Shown here: one piece after another, positions 34,238-42,732 of the stretch
Layout of the letters: every line of letters begins with the position of its first letter
Numbering within the stretch: the stretch's first letter is position 1
Assembly: GCA_050747525.1 (NCBI GenBank)
Contig: JBOGOC010000062.1
Coordinates: 1-64,000 of the forward strand
Reading direction: 5' to 3'
From: JBOGOC01 sp050747525
GTDB taxonomy: Bacteria > Acidobacteriota > Polarisedimenticolia > JACPZX01 > DASXTC01
DNA length: 64,000 nucleotides
Notes under the pieces: generated by a model
The model's input: the letters and a program-made list of their open reading frames with translations, nothing else
What the model was told of the DNA's origin: nothing
Database searches by the model: none
Position numbers and translations under genes: made by a program

Positions 34238-35848
34238 ATGAGCAGTCGCACTCTGCCGCGAGCCCTGGGTTTTCTGGCTGGCCTGTTCGTCATCACTCCG
34301 CTGTGCGCTGACTGCACCGGCGTCTCCCCGGTGCCGGAGGCCGCCCTCTCCACGGTAACCGTCGCATCCGGCCTGACGGGGCGGCCGCTCTACGTGACGT
34401 CTCCACCCGGAGATCGCGACCGGCTCTTCATCGTCGAGCAGGATGGGTTCATCCGGATCAAGAAGCGGGGCGAGCCCGTGGGCGTCACGCACCTGTTCCT
34501 GGATCTGAGCGCCATCGTGAACGCCGATCCATTGCTCAACGAGGTGGGCCTGCTGGGGCTGGTCTTCGATCCCGGCTACGCGAGCAACGGCTTGTTCTAC
34601 GTCAACTACAACGAAGGGCCTCCCGGCCCCTGGTTCACGGTGGTGGCGCGCTACAGCGTGTCGGCCAATCCGGACATGGCGGATCCGGGCAGCGAGACGA
34701 GGCTGCTGCGATTCCAGCAGCCCGACGGCAACCACAAGGGCGGACATCTCATGTTCGGACCTGACGGGTACCTCTACATCGCCACGGGGGATGGCGGCGG
34801 AGGAGGCGACCCGTGGGGCGCCTGCGGCAACGGACAGAATCAGGGGACTCTTCTGGGTAAGATGCTGCGCGTGGACGTGCGGGGCGTCGCCCCGATGCCG
34901 CTGGCGCCCGACTGCGGAGGGGCCGAGGCGATCTACGCCGTCCCGGCGGACAACCCGTTCGCGGACGGGCCCGGTGGGACGTGCGACGAGATATGGGACT
35001 ACGGGCTGCGCAACCCATGGCGCAACAGCTTCGATGCGCTCACAGGGGATCTGTACGTCGCCGACGTGGGGCAGAGCTGCTGGGAGGAGATCAACTACGT
35101 GGCCGCCCCAGGCGGCGGGCGCAATTACGGGTGGCGCGTCATGGAAGGGAACCACTGCTTCGATCCGGCCGCACCGTCCAACTGCGATCCGAATGGACTG
35201 ACGTGCGGCTCGTCTCCATTGTGCAACGACCCGGGCCTCACCAGCCCCGCCGTGGAGATCTACCACGGGGAAGCATGCTCCGCCACGGGCGGCTACGTGT
35301 ACCGGGGCTGCCAGCTTCCGGCAGTGGCCGGGACCTACTTCTACGGCGATTTCTGCTACGGCTGGGTGCGGTCGTTCAAGATGGTCGGGGGGGCGGCCAC
35401 CGAGGCGATGGACCGGACGGACGAACTGGGGCTGGGCACGACCCTTCAATTCGGCCTGACCAGCTTCGGTGTGGACGATGATGGGGAGATCTACATCGTG
35501 GACCGGGACGGTTCGGTGCTGCGCATCGTGCCTCCCTTCACAAACCTGGAGGTGAGCGGAGAGGGCGCGGGAAGTCAGCTCGTGCTGGGGCCCGGGGCGT
35601 GGTCGTGGGAGAACCTGGCCCGTACCACCATGCAGCCGGTCAGCACGTACCGCGTGTACCGCGGAACTCCGGGTGGAACCTTCATGTGCGTGTTCACCGG
35701 GTCGTTTCCGCAGTGGCCGGGCGGAGACCCGTCCATCCCCCCGGTGGGGCAGATGCACGCCTACATCGTGACCGCGGTCAACTCGTCGGGACAGATGACG
35801 CGCAGCGGCCGCCCGCCCCACACGCTGTCGGTGGCGGCGTGTCCGTGA
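34238..35848 (+). CDS. Secreted PQQ-dependent sugar dehydrogenase-like protein, paralog 4
   Basis: The 536-residue paralog has a signal peptide (SSRTLPRALGFLAGLFVITP, then LCA-D), the propeller with PPGDRDRLFIVEQDG, GNHKGGHLMFGPDG and GGGRNYGWR, and the C-terminal fibronectin-like domain ending RSGRPPHTLSVAACP. The ATG at 34238 is five bases after the paralog 3 stop. A GTG at 34223 sits at the position equivalent to the TTG start of paralog 2, so either start is possible. The propeller lacks the LGSP-type insertion of copies 1 and 3, and this copy resembles paralog 2 more. Confidence 0.82.
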   Translation: MSSRTLPRALGFLAGLFVITPLCADCTGVSPVPEAALSTVTVASGLTGRPLYVTSPPGDRDRLFIVEQDGFIRIKKRGEPVGVTHLFLDLSAIVNADPLLNEVGLLGLVFDPGYASNGLFYVNYNEGPPGPWFTVVARYSVSANPDMADPGSETRLLRFQQPDGNHKGGHLMFGPDGYLYIATGDGGGGGDPWGACGNGQNQGTLLGKMLRVDVRGVAPMPLAPDCGGAEAIYAVPADNPFADGPGGTCDEIWDYGLRNPWRNSFDALTGDLYVADVGQSCWEEINYVAAPGGGRNYGWRVMEGNHCFDPAAPSNCDPNGLTCGSSPLCNDPGLTSPAVEIYHGEACSATGGYVYRGCQLPAVAGTYFYGDFCYGWVRSFKMVGGAATEAMDRTDELGLGTTLQFGLTSFGVDDDGEIYIVDRDGSVLRIVPPFTNLEVSGEGAGSQLVLGPGAWSWENLARTTMQPVSTYRVYRGTPGGTFMCVFTGSFPQWPGGDPSIPPVGQMHAYIVTAVNSSGQMTRSGRPPHTLSVAACP

Positions 35849-35861
35849 GGCGGGATCCGGA

Positions 35862-36749
35862 TCAACCCGGATAGAGCCTCAGCGCGTTGTCCTGCAGGAT
35901 GGCCTTCTTCGCGGCGGCATCCAGGTAGTCGTCCGGGAGATCCATCAGCGCGCGCGCGTTGGCGCCGATGTCCTTCACGCCGGGGCTGGGCCAGTCCGTG
36001 CCGAACAGAACGCGGTCGGCCACCTCGCGCAGCCGCGGAAAGTACTCCGGCAGGCTGCGCGGCGGGATCCCCGACAGGTCGAGCCACACGCCGGGATGGC
36101 GGCGCATGAGGAAGAAGCAGGTCTGCATCCACAGGGGCCGCCCTCCGTGCGCCATCACGATCGAGAGGTCCGGGAAATCCACGGCCACATCGTCGATGCC
36201 GATCGGATCCCCGAACCGCACTCGCGCTCCCGGGAAGATCGACGTCCCGGTGTGGATGATGACCGGGAGGCGCCGCCTCTGGGCGGCGGCGTAGATGGCG
36301 GCCAGCGCTCGCCCGGCGGGGGTGTCGTCCTGGTGCGACTCGGGGCGCACCAGCATGTGAGGCGGATGGATCTTGAGCGCGCGGATGCCGGCATCGGCGA
36401 GGCGCTCCACGGCGGCTCCAGGGTCGTCCGCCAGGCGCGGGTGCACGCCGCCCACCGCAATCAGCCGGTCGGGCGCGGCCGCCACGTACCGAAGGGCGAA
36501 GTCGTTGGTTTCGTGGCCGAATCCCATGATGTCGGGGGCGGGATAGTTGATGAGGGCCGCCCGTTCCACGCCCACGCTGTCCAGATAGGCCAGGAACAGC
36601 TTCGGGTCGCGGCTCATGGCGATGATGCGATCGAAGTCCGGCCTGCCGGAGCGCATGCGCTCCAGCGTGGCCGGAAGGAAGGTCTCCCAGGGCTGCATGT
36701 GCACGTGCACGTCGGTGACGCGGGGGGGAAGGGCAGACATGGACCGCAT
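35862..36749 (-). CDS. Amidohydrolase (amidohydrolase_2 family, metal-dependent TIM barrel)
   Basis: The 295-residue cytoplasmic enzyme shows the metal-site signatures of the superfamily: DVHVHM near residue 14, ALKIHPPHM, IIHTGTS, MAHGG, and a final LFGTDWPSPG with the catalytic Asp. The family includes decarboxylases such as ACMSD and gamma-resorcylate decarboxylase as well as hydrolases, so the reaction is uncertain. It is read convergently to sugar-dehydrogenase paralog 4 and divergently from the cytochrome c gene. Confidence 0.8.
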   Translation of the reverse strand: MRSMSALPPRVTDVHVHMQPWETFLPATLERMRSGRPDFDRIIAMSRDPKLFLAYLDSVGVERAALINYPAPDIMGFGHETNDFALRYVAAAPDRLIAVGGVHPRLADDPGAAVERLADAGIRALKIHPPHMLVRPESHQDDTPAGRALAAIYAAAQRRRLPVIIHTGTSIFPGARVRFGDPIGIDDVAVDFPDLSIVMAHGGRPLWMQTCFFLMRRHPGVWLDLSGIPPRSLPEYFPRLREVADRVLFGTDWPSPGVKDIGANARALMDLPDDYLDAAAKKAILQDNALRLYPG

Positions 36750-36853
36750 GATAGCCGAGCCGTTAGAATACCGGGCCAGCTCGCGTGATTCCCTCCGGGA
36801 CCCCGGGCAGTGCCGGTGGGCGCGTCAAGTTGCCCGCTTCCAGAGGAGGCCTC

Positions 36854-37162
36854 GTGAAGACGACTGCTCTCGCGGCGACAGGCATGGTCGCCATCCTGCT
36901 GGCCGGGCCGGTGGCCGCCGCTGAGGATGGCGCCGCTCTGTACGCGTCCCAGTGCGCCATGTGCCACGGCGACAACGGTGTGGCCAAAAAGATGGCCGAG
37001 CCCTCGGCCAATCTCAACGATCCCAAATGGCAGGAGGCCAATCCTGTGGAGGCCATCGCCAAGGTGATCTCCGAGGGGAAGGGCAAGATGGTGGGCTACA
37101 AGGACAAGCTGACGCCGGAGCAGATCAAGGCCATCGCGGCGCACGTCAAGACGCTCAAGTAG
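36854..37162 (+). CDS. Small periplasmic cytochrome c
   Basis: The 102-residue product has a signal peptide (residues 1-23, cleavage after VAAA) and one heme-c motif CAMCH (Cys34, Cys37, His38). A likely axial Met lies in GKGKMVGYKDKLTPEQ. The length of about 80 mature residues fits a class I monoheme electron carrier. The GTG start has AGAGGAGG upstream; a longer frame from 36785 would spoil the signal peptide. Electron transfer for periplasmic dehydrogenases is plausible, but no direct link to the PQQ-type genes is shown. Its 3' end overlaps the convergent 3-hydroxyacyl-CoA dehydrogenase gene by eight bases. Confidence 0.85.
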   Translation: MKTTALAATGMVAILLAGPVAAAEDGAALYASQCAMCHGDNGVAKKMAEPSANLNDPKWQEANPVEAIAKVISEGKGKMVGYKDKLTPEQIKAIAAHVKTLK

Positions 37163-38054
37163 GTTTCTTCGGGGCGGGGGCCTCCCACCGGTGGAAGCCC
37201 TCGCCCGTCTTCTTTCCCAGCTTTCCTTCCCGCACCAACCGGCGCAGGATGTCGGGGGGCTCGAAGCGCTCGCCCCCCAGGCCGCGGTGCAGGATCTCGG
37301 CGATGCTGAGCCGCACGTCCAGCCCCACCAGGTCGCTCACCTTCAGCGGCCCCATGGGGTGGCCGTATCCCAGCTCCATGGCACGATCGATGTCGGCCGC
37401 CGAGGCCACTTCCTGCTCGACCATGCGCATCGCCTCGAGCCCCAGGGCGATCCCCAGGCGCGAGGAGGCGAAGCCGGGGCTGTCCTTCACCACGATCGCC
37501 TCTTTGCCCATGGCGGCCACCACGGCGCGCGCGGCCTCCACGGTTTCCGTTGAGGTCTTCGCTCCGCGCACGATCTCCACCAGCTTCATGATGTGAGGCG
37601 GGTTGAAGAAGTGCAGGCCAACCACGCGCTCCGGAGACCGGATGCCTTCGGCGATGGCGGTGATGGAAAGTGACGATGTGTTGGTCGCGAGGATCGTCTC
37701 GGGCCCGCTCAGGCGGTCCAGGTCGGCGAAGATGCGGCGCTTGAGGTCGAGCGATTCGGGGACCGCCTCGATCACCAGCGACGCGTCCTTCACCGAGGCG
37801 GCCAGGTCGGATGAGGCGGTCAGCACCTTGCGGGCGGCGTCGGCCTGGGGGCCTGGCACCTTGCCGCGGCGCACCCCTTCGTCGATCTGCGAGAGGGCCC
37901 GATCCAGGCCGCGCTGAAGCGCGGCGGCATCCGCATCGTGCAGCGTGGTGGGAAGGCCGGCCAGAGCCGCGGCCTGGGCGATGCCGGCCCCCATGGTTCC
38001 CGCGCCCAGCACGGCAACGGTGCGGATGGAATCGATTCGTGCGTCAGTGGTCAT
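37155..38054 (-). CDS. 3-hydroxyacyl-CoA (3-hydroxybutyryl-CoA) dehydrogenase
   Basis: The 299-residue NAD-dependent enzyme has a Rossmann motif GAGTMGAG at residues 17-24. TNTSSLSITAIAEG and the signature GLHFFNPPHIMKLVEIV carry the catalytic His; the C-terminal helical domain has SPGFASSRLG and GYGHPMGPLKVSDLVGLD. It interconverts 3-hydroxyacyl-CoA and 3-oxoacyl-CoA in fatty-acid or butanoate metabolism. It matches the enoyl-CoA hydratases encoded further on in theme but is on the other strand. Confidence 0.9.
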   Translation of the reverse strand: MTTDARIDSIRTVAVLGAGTMGAGIAQAAALAGLPTTLHDADAAALQRGLDRALSQIDEGVRRGKVPGPQADAARKVLTASSDLAASVKDASLVIEAVPESLDLKRRIFADLDRLSGPETILATNTSSLSITAIAEGIRSPERVVGLHFFNPPHIMKLVEIVRGAKTSTETVEAARAVVAAMGKEAIVVKDSPGFASSRLGIALGLEAMRMVEQEVASAADIDRAMELGYGHPMGPLKVSDLVGLDVRLSIAEILHRGLGGERFEPPDILRRLVREGKLGKKTGEGFHRWEAPAPKKPT

Positions 38055-38328
38055 GGGCGGTCATGCTAGCACGGGGGGCAGCTTCCACGAGGCTCTGCGG
38101 CCGCTGGAACGCTGGCCTCGTTGGTGTTGAGCAGGGAGCCTCCATGTCGGTGCAGGTGTGGCTGATGACCCCATGCGTTGTTCAGCTCTCGGACTCGCAC
38201 GCTTCCCAATGATCACACTTGACAATTGAGCAATTGACGGTATACTCCATCTGACCTCGTGACCCGCCGACGGTGGCCCTTCGACCGATGCCGCCGCCCT
38301 CCTGAACGCAGCTCGGAGCCCGGGCTTC
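38055..38328 (+). promoter_or_regulatory. AT-rich intergenic region with a near-consensus promoter for the HNH gene
   Basis: TTGACA (38219-38224) and TATACT (38241-38246) are 16 bases apart. Two CAATTG palindromes separated by two bases lie across the -35 and spacer (38223-38236), where a repressor could bind. The stretch is strikingly AT-rich for this genome. A 14-base direct repeat occurs at 38280-38293 and 38354-38367. No gene is supported in the region. Confidence 0.6.
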
Positions 38329-40290
38329 ATGTCCGTCGCCTACGTCCCCGCCATTCGACCGATGCCGGCCCCTTCTGGCGTGGCCGCGCCCCGGTCCTCG
38401 CCATGGGCAGTGGCCGGGATCGCGAGTCCGTACCGCACCGAACGGTCGCTCGACCAGGCACACGTGGTGGCGGTGTCGCTGTCTGCCGCGCGGGCCCGCG
38501 TGGTCCTGCCGCTCGCGCGCGTGGCGGCGGCGATTGTGGGTACGAAGACGCATCGCGAGTTCGGGTATGCCCGGCTCGACGACTTCTGCCGCGAGCGGCA
38601 CGGGCGCGGTGGCCGCTGGGTCCGCGACCTGGCCACGCTGCAGGCACATTTCGAGAGGCTGCCGGGTCTGGCGGCCGCGGTGGCGGGCGATGACGGCCTG
38701 GCTCCGCTTCACGTCTCGGCGGCGCTGGCTATCGGGGTGGTGGCCACGCCCGAGTCGGTGGAGCGTTGGATCGCGCGGGGGCGCGAGGTGTCGCTGGCTC
38801 GATTGAAGGGAGAGCTGAGGACGGAGGCTGGCAGGGACGCCTCTGGTGCAGTCGAGCTCGAGCCCGAGTGGGTCCAGGTGAGGCTGCCCGTCCCTCCCAC
38901 TGTGCGGGCGGCATTCGACGAAACGCTCGATCTGCACCGGGCGGTGGTGGGGTCCGAGGCGAGCGTGGCTTCGTTCGTGCGGGCGATGGTGGCCGAGGCG
39001 ATGACGGAGCCCGAGCCGTCGGAGATGGCCGACCTGGAGGGCGGGACCGAGACACTCGTGGAGGGGCTGGACCGCGCGGTGGTCGAAGAGGCCCGCGAGC
39101 AGGAGGCGGGCGGATGGCAGGAGCTGCCACGCGGGGGCAAGGCTTCCTGGGCATTGAAGCTGGCCGGGTCGAGCCTCGAGCGTCTGCAGCGTCTCATGGA
39201 AGTCGCCGGCACGGGGGACGCGGGCCAGCTCGACCGGCACCTCGGCGAGCTGCTGGGGCTGCAGAACATCCTGGAGCTTCGCCTGGGCGAGGTGCTGCAC
39301 GAGATGGGACAGATGAAGGGATGGCGGCGGCTCGGCTTCGAGGGCACGGGGCACTACGCCGAGCGGATTCTGTCGATGTCGCGCACGGCGGCCGAGGATC
39401 GGGTGTGGGTCGCCCAGGCCCTTCGATCGTTTGCGCTGGTGAGACAGGCCTACGAGCGCGGGGAGGTGACGTGGGAGGCCACGCGGTCGGTGCTGCGCCT
39501 GCTACAGGGGACCGAGCCTGTGGATCTGGATGCCCAGCGCGCGTGGATCGCGCACGGTCGCCTGTGCACGGTGAAGCGGCTGCGCGACGAGGCGAAGGAG
39601 AAGCGCCGGGCCGCAGTGCTGGAAGGGCGAAGCGGGCCGGCGGCGCCGCTGTCGGACGAGGCCTGGCACGCGTCGCTGCGGCGCGAGCCTGGGACCGCCA
39701 CGCAGCGGATGGCCCGCTTCGGGGCGCGGCTTGTGACCGAGGCCGAGCGGCAGACGGCGGAGCGGCGCATGGACGAAGAGCCGATGCAGCTGCGGCTGCC
39801 CCCCGAGCTGGCGAATGATTTCCTGAGGGCCATGCGCGCCAGACGCGAGGCCCTGGAGCGCGATAGGCAGGAAGACGACTCAGCTGCTCCCGCATCGGTG
39901 CTTGTGACCCGAACTTTTTCCACTCGCGGATGGCAGCCGCCGCTCTGGGTGGGGCTGCTCGGCCTGCTGGAGGACTGCGTGACCCTGTGGGAGCCCGAGG
40001 AAGCCAACGTCGGGGGCCCGGATCGCCGCGAGCTGTTCGCCCGAAGCGGCTACCGATGCTCGGCTCCCGGCTGCACGGGCCGGGCACTCCTGCAGGATCA
40101 TCACCTGGTCTTTCGCTCGGCGGGCGGCGGGCACGAGCTGACCAATCGCGAGTCGTTGTGTCTGTTCCATCATCAGCAGGGGATTCACCGTGGGCTGGCG
40201 GCGGCGCGTGGTGAGGCGCCTCTGAGGGTCACCTGGCTGTTGGGACGAGCGGGGTTGATCGAGCGGTTCAGGAACGAGAGGCGGCTGTAG
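38329..40290 (+). CDS. HNH endonuclease domain protein with duplicated helical module
   Basis: The 653-residue protein has a C-terminal HNH domain (about 560-625): RSGYRCSAPGCTGRALLQ, DHHLVFRSAGG, LTNRESLCLFHH, with Cys pairs that could bind structural zinc. The N-terminal two thirds resemble the helical DUF222/13E12-type region and contain what looks like an internal duplication: LARVAAAI...GYARLDDFCRE...ARGREVSLARLKGEL recurs loosely as LGEVLHEM...GFEGTGHYAER...AHGRLCTVKRLRDEA. The start at 38329 is tentative; ATGs follow shortly after. Such proteins are often multicopy and of unknown role, possibly mobile or toxin-like. Its AT-rich promoter is unlike those of neighbours. Confidence 0.72.
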   Translation: MSVAYVPAIRPMPAPSGVAAPRSSPWAVAGIASPYRTERSLDQAHVVAVSLSAARARVVLPLARVAAAIVGTKTHREFGYARLDDFCRERHGRGGRWVRDLATLQAHFERLPGLAAAVAGDDGLAPLHVSAALAIGVVATPESVERWIARGREVSLARLKGELRTEAGRDASGAVELEPEWVQVRLPVPPTVRAAFDETLDLHRAVVGSEASVASFVRAMVAEAMTEPEPSEMADLEGGTETLVEGLDRAVVEEAREQEAGGWQELPRGGKASWALKLAGSSLERLQRLMEVAGTGDAGQLDRHLGELLGLQNILELRLGEVLHEMGQMKGWRRLGFEGTGHYAERILSMSRTAAEDRVWVAQALRSFALVRQAYERGEVTWEATRSVLRLLQGTEPVDLDAQRAWIAHGRLCTVKRLRDEAKEKRRAAVLEGRSGPAAPLSDEAWHASLRREPGTATQRMARFGARLVTEAERQTAERRMDEEPMQLRLPPELANDFLRAMRARREALERDRQEDDSAAPASVLVTRTFSTRGWQPPLWVGLLGLLEDCVTLWEPEEANVGGPDRRELFARSGYRCSAPGCTGRALLQDHHLVFRSAGGGHELTNRESLCLFHHQQGIHRGLAAARGEAPLRVTWLLGRAGLIERFRNERRL

Positions 40291-40446
40291 GTGCGAGGCC
40301 GGCTGCTTCGGGGACGAGGCGAGTGGCCTTCGCGCGGTTGACACCCTGCTGGGCGTCCCGTACCATGGCCTCCATATCCATCCCGTTCCTACGATCCATT
40401 GGCCCCGACAACGCGGGCTCCGACAACGCGACGAGGTTCAGGGTTC

Positions 40447-41925
40447 ATGGCGCAGATCGCTCCCTCCAAGGTCAGGGTGGAGCCGGGCAGGCTCTTCATC
40501 GACGGCCAGTTCACCGATGCCGCGGACGGCGCCGTCTTCGACACGATCAACCCGGCCACGGGTGAGGTGCTCACCCAGGTGGCCTCGGGCGCCGAAGCCG
40601 ACATCGATCGCGCGGTGCGCGCGGCCCGGGCCGCCTTCGACAGCGGGCCCTGGACGCGCAAGATGTCCGCCTCGGATCGCGCCAGGGTCCTGTGGAAGGT
40701 GGGAGACCTGCTGCTGGCCCATGCCGAGGAGCTGGGCGAGCTGGAGACCCTCGACAGCGGCAAGCCGGTGGTCGAGAACACGAAGATCGACGTGCCGGTC
40801 GCAGCCGACTGCTTCCACTACTTCGCGGGGATGGCCACCAAGATCCACGGCGAGACGATCCCGGTGCGCGGCCCCTACTTCAACTACACCCTGCGCGAGC
40901 CGGTGGGGGTGTGCGGCCTGATCACTCCCTGGAACTTCCCGCTGCTGATGGCGGTGTGGAAGGTGGCGCCGGCGCTGGCGTGCGGCAACACGGCCGTGCT
41001 CAAGCCCGCTTCCTACACGCCGCTCACCGCGCTGCGGCTGGCCGCCCTGTGCAAGGAGGCCGGTCTCCCCGACGGCGTGCTCAACGTGGTGCCGGGGCCC
41101 GGGGGCAAGGCCGGCATGGCGCTGGTGCGTCACCCGATGGTGGACAAGATCGCCGTCACCGGGTCGACGCCGGTGGGGCAGGAGATCATGCGCGAGTCGG
41201 CCGGCACCCTCAAGCGCATCTCTCTCGAGCTGGGAGGAAAGTCCCCCAACATCGTGCTGGCCGACGCGGACCTCGAGGCCGCGGTGCGCGGCGCGTACAT
41301 CGGCATCTTCTACAACAAGGGAGAGATCTGCACGGCGGGCTCGCGTCTCCTGGTGGAGGAGAGTCTGCATGGCCCGCTGATGGAGAAGCTCGTCGAGCGC
41401 GCCCGCAAGACACAGCCCGCCGACCCCATGGACCCCAAGTGCCGCTTCGGGCCCCAGGTGTCCGAGACGCAGTTGAACACCGTGCTGCGCTACATCTCCA
41501 AGGGCAAGGAAGAGGGCGCGAAGCTGGTGGCGGGAGGCGCACGGGCCACGGTGGGCGATCTGAAGGGGTACTTCATGCAGCCGACCATCTTCGACGGTGT
41601 GCGCAACGACATGACCATCGCGCGCGAGGAGATCTTCGGCCCCGTCCTGTCGGTGCTCACCTTCAAGGACCTCGACGAGGGGATCCGGCTGGCCAACGAG
41701 ACGATCTACGGGCTGTCGGCCGGCATCTGGACGAAGGACATCAAGAAGGCCCACCGCCTGGCGCGCGAGCTGCGCGCGGGCACGGTGTGGATCAACACCT
41801 ACAACAACTTCGACACGGCCTCTCCCTTCGGCGGCGTCAAGATGAGCGGGTTCGGGCGCGAGCTGGGCACGGCAAGCGTCGACCTGTACACCCAGACCAA
41901 GAGCGTCTGGGTGGACCTCTCCTAG
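40447..41925 (+). CDS. NAD(P)-dependent aldehyde dehydrogenase
   Basis: The 492-residue enzyme has all main family features: the GLITPWNFPLLMAVWKVAPALACGN block, the catalytic Glu261 in LELGGKSPNIV and nucleophile Cys295 in KGEICTAGSRL, then the C-terminal PFGGVKMSGFGRE. It oxidises an aldehyde to the acid and resembles the betaine-aldehyde/retinal dehydrogenase group, but the substrate is not predictable. The ATG at 40447 was preferred over an in-frame ATG at 40399, which would add an Arg/Thr-rich tail. It heads a plus-strand operon with two enoyl-CoA hydratases and a dehydrogenase. Confidence 0.9.
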   Translation: MAQIAPSKVRVEPGRLFIDGQFTDAADGAVFDTINPATGEVLTQVASGAEADIDRAVRAARAAFDSGPWTRKMSASDRARVLWKVGDLLLAHAEELGELETLDSGKPVVENTKIDVPVAADCFHYFAGMATKIHGETIPVRGPYFNYTLREPVGVCGLITPWNFPLLMAVWKVAPALACGNTAVLKPASYTPLTALRLAALCKEAGLPDGVLNVVPGPGGKAGMALVRHPMVDKIAVTGSTPVGQEIMRESAGTLKRISLELGGKSPNIVLADADLEAAVRGAYIGIFYNKGEICTAGSRLLVEESLHGPLMEKLVERARKTQPADPMDPKCRFGPQVSETQLNTVLRYISKGKEEGAKLVAGGARATVGDLKGYFMQPTIFDGVRNDMTIAREEIFGPVLSVLTFKDLDEGIRLANETIYGLSAGIWTKDIKKAHRLARELRAGTVWINTYNNFDTASPFGGVKMSGFGRELGTASVDLYTQTKSVWVDLS

Positions 41926-41933
41926 AGCGGATC

Positions 41934-42719
41934 GTGGCCGGGCCTCTCATCCATCTCGAGTCGGCCGGCGGGGTGGCCGTCATCGAGATGCGCAACCCTC
42001 CCGCCAACGCCTACTCCTACGAGATGTTCCGCCAGATGGACGACGCCATCCTGAAGGCGCGCTTCGACGACGCGGTGCACGTGATCGTGCTGCGCGGGCA
42101 GGGAGACAAGTTCTTCTCGGCGGGGGCCGACATCGGCATGCTGGGCGACGTCACGCCGACCTTCAAGTACTACTTCTGCCTGCACGCCAACGAGACGCTC
42201 ATGCGCCTCGAGCAGACCCCCAAGCTGGTGATCGCGGCGCTCAACGGCCACACCGTGGGCGGCGGGCTGGAGATCGCGCTGGCGGCGGACTTGCGCGTCG
42301 CGCGCCGGGGCGGCGGCAAGATCGGGCTTCCCGAGGTGAAGCTCGGCGTGCTGCCCGGGACCGGGGGGACGCAGCGCCTGGCGCGCCTGGTCGGAAAGGC
42401 CCGCGCGCTGGAGCTGATGGTCACGGGCGACCTGCTCACCTTCGAGCAGGGACATGCGTCGGGGCTGGTGAGCCAGATCCTGGACGGCGACTTCGAGGCA
42501 GGCGTGGCGGAGTTCGCGCGGCAGTTCGTGCCGCCGGGTAAGGCCAGCAGGGCCGTGGGGCACATCAAGCGGGCGGTTCAGTCGGGGCTGGAGATGTCCT
42601 TCGCCGAGGGACTGGCGCTGGAGCGCGAGCTGCAGCAGCGTCTTTTCGAGAGCGAAGACGCCGTCGAAGGGATCGATGCCAGCAATCAGAAGCGCACACC
42701 GCAGTTCAAGGGTCGATAG
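41934..42719 (+). CDS. Enoyl-CoA hydratase/isomerase family protein, copy A
   Basis: The 261-residue crotonase-fold protein has an N-terminal GGVAVIEMRNPPANAYSYEMF and the oxyanion-hole segments FFSAGADIGML and ALNGHTVGGGLEIALAADLR. A probable catalytic Glu lies in GLPEVKLGVLPGTGGTQRL. This is the canonical hydratase pattern, so it likely hydrates 2-enoyl-CoA. The GTG at 41934, eight bases after the ALDH stop, is the best start, since a much longer frame is antisense-free but overlaps the ALDH gene entirely. Co-transcribed with its neighbours. Confidence 0.85.
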   Translation: MAGPLIHLESAGGVAVIEMRNPPANAYSYEMFRQMDDAILKARFDDAVHVIVLRGQGDKFFSAGADIGMLGDVTPTFKYYFCLHANETLMRLEQTPKLVIAALNGHTVGGGLEIALAADLRVARRGGGKIGLPEVKLGVLPGTGGTQRLARLVGKARALELMVTGDLLTFEQGHASGLVSQILDGDFEAGVAEFARQFVPPGKASRAVGHIKRAVQSGLEMSFAEGLALERELQQRLFESEDAVEGIDASNQKRTPQFKGR

Positions 42720-42732
42720 GGGTCGCGGCGGC

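Noticed and set aside
32478..35821. Two long minus-strand frames with mutual similarity
   Set aside because: Antisense to sugar-dehydrogenase paralogs 3 and 4; their similarity simply reflects the paralogy of the plus-strand genes.
38329..40290. Intact mobile element (homing endonuclease or transposon)
   Set aside because: No terminal inverted repeats, target duplication or split host gene found; only an HNH domain and an unusual promoter.
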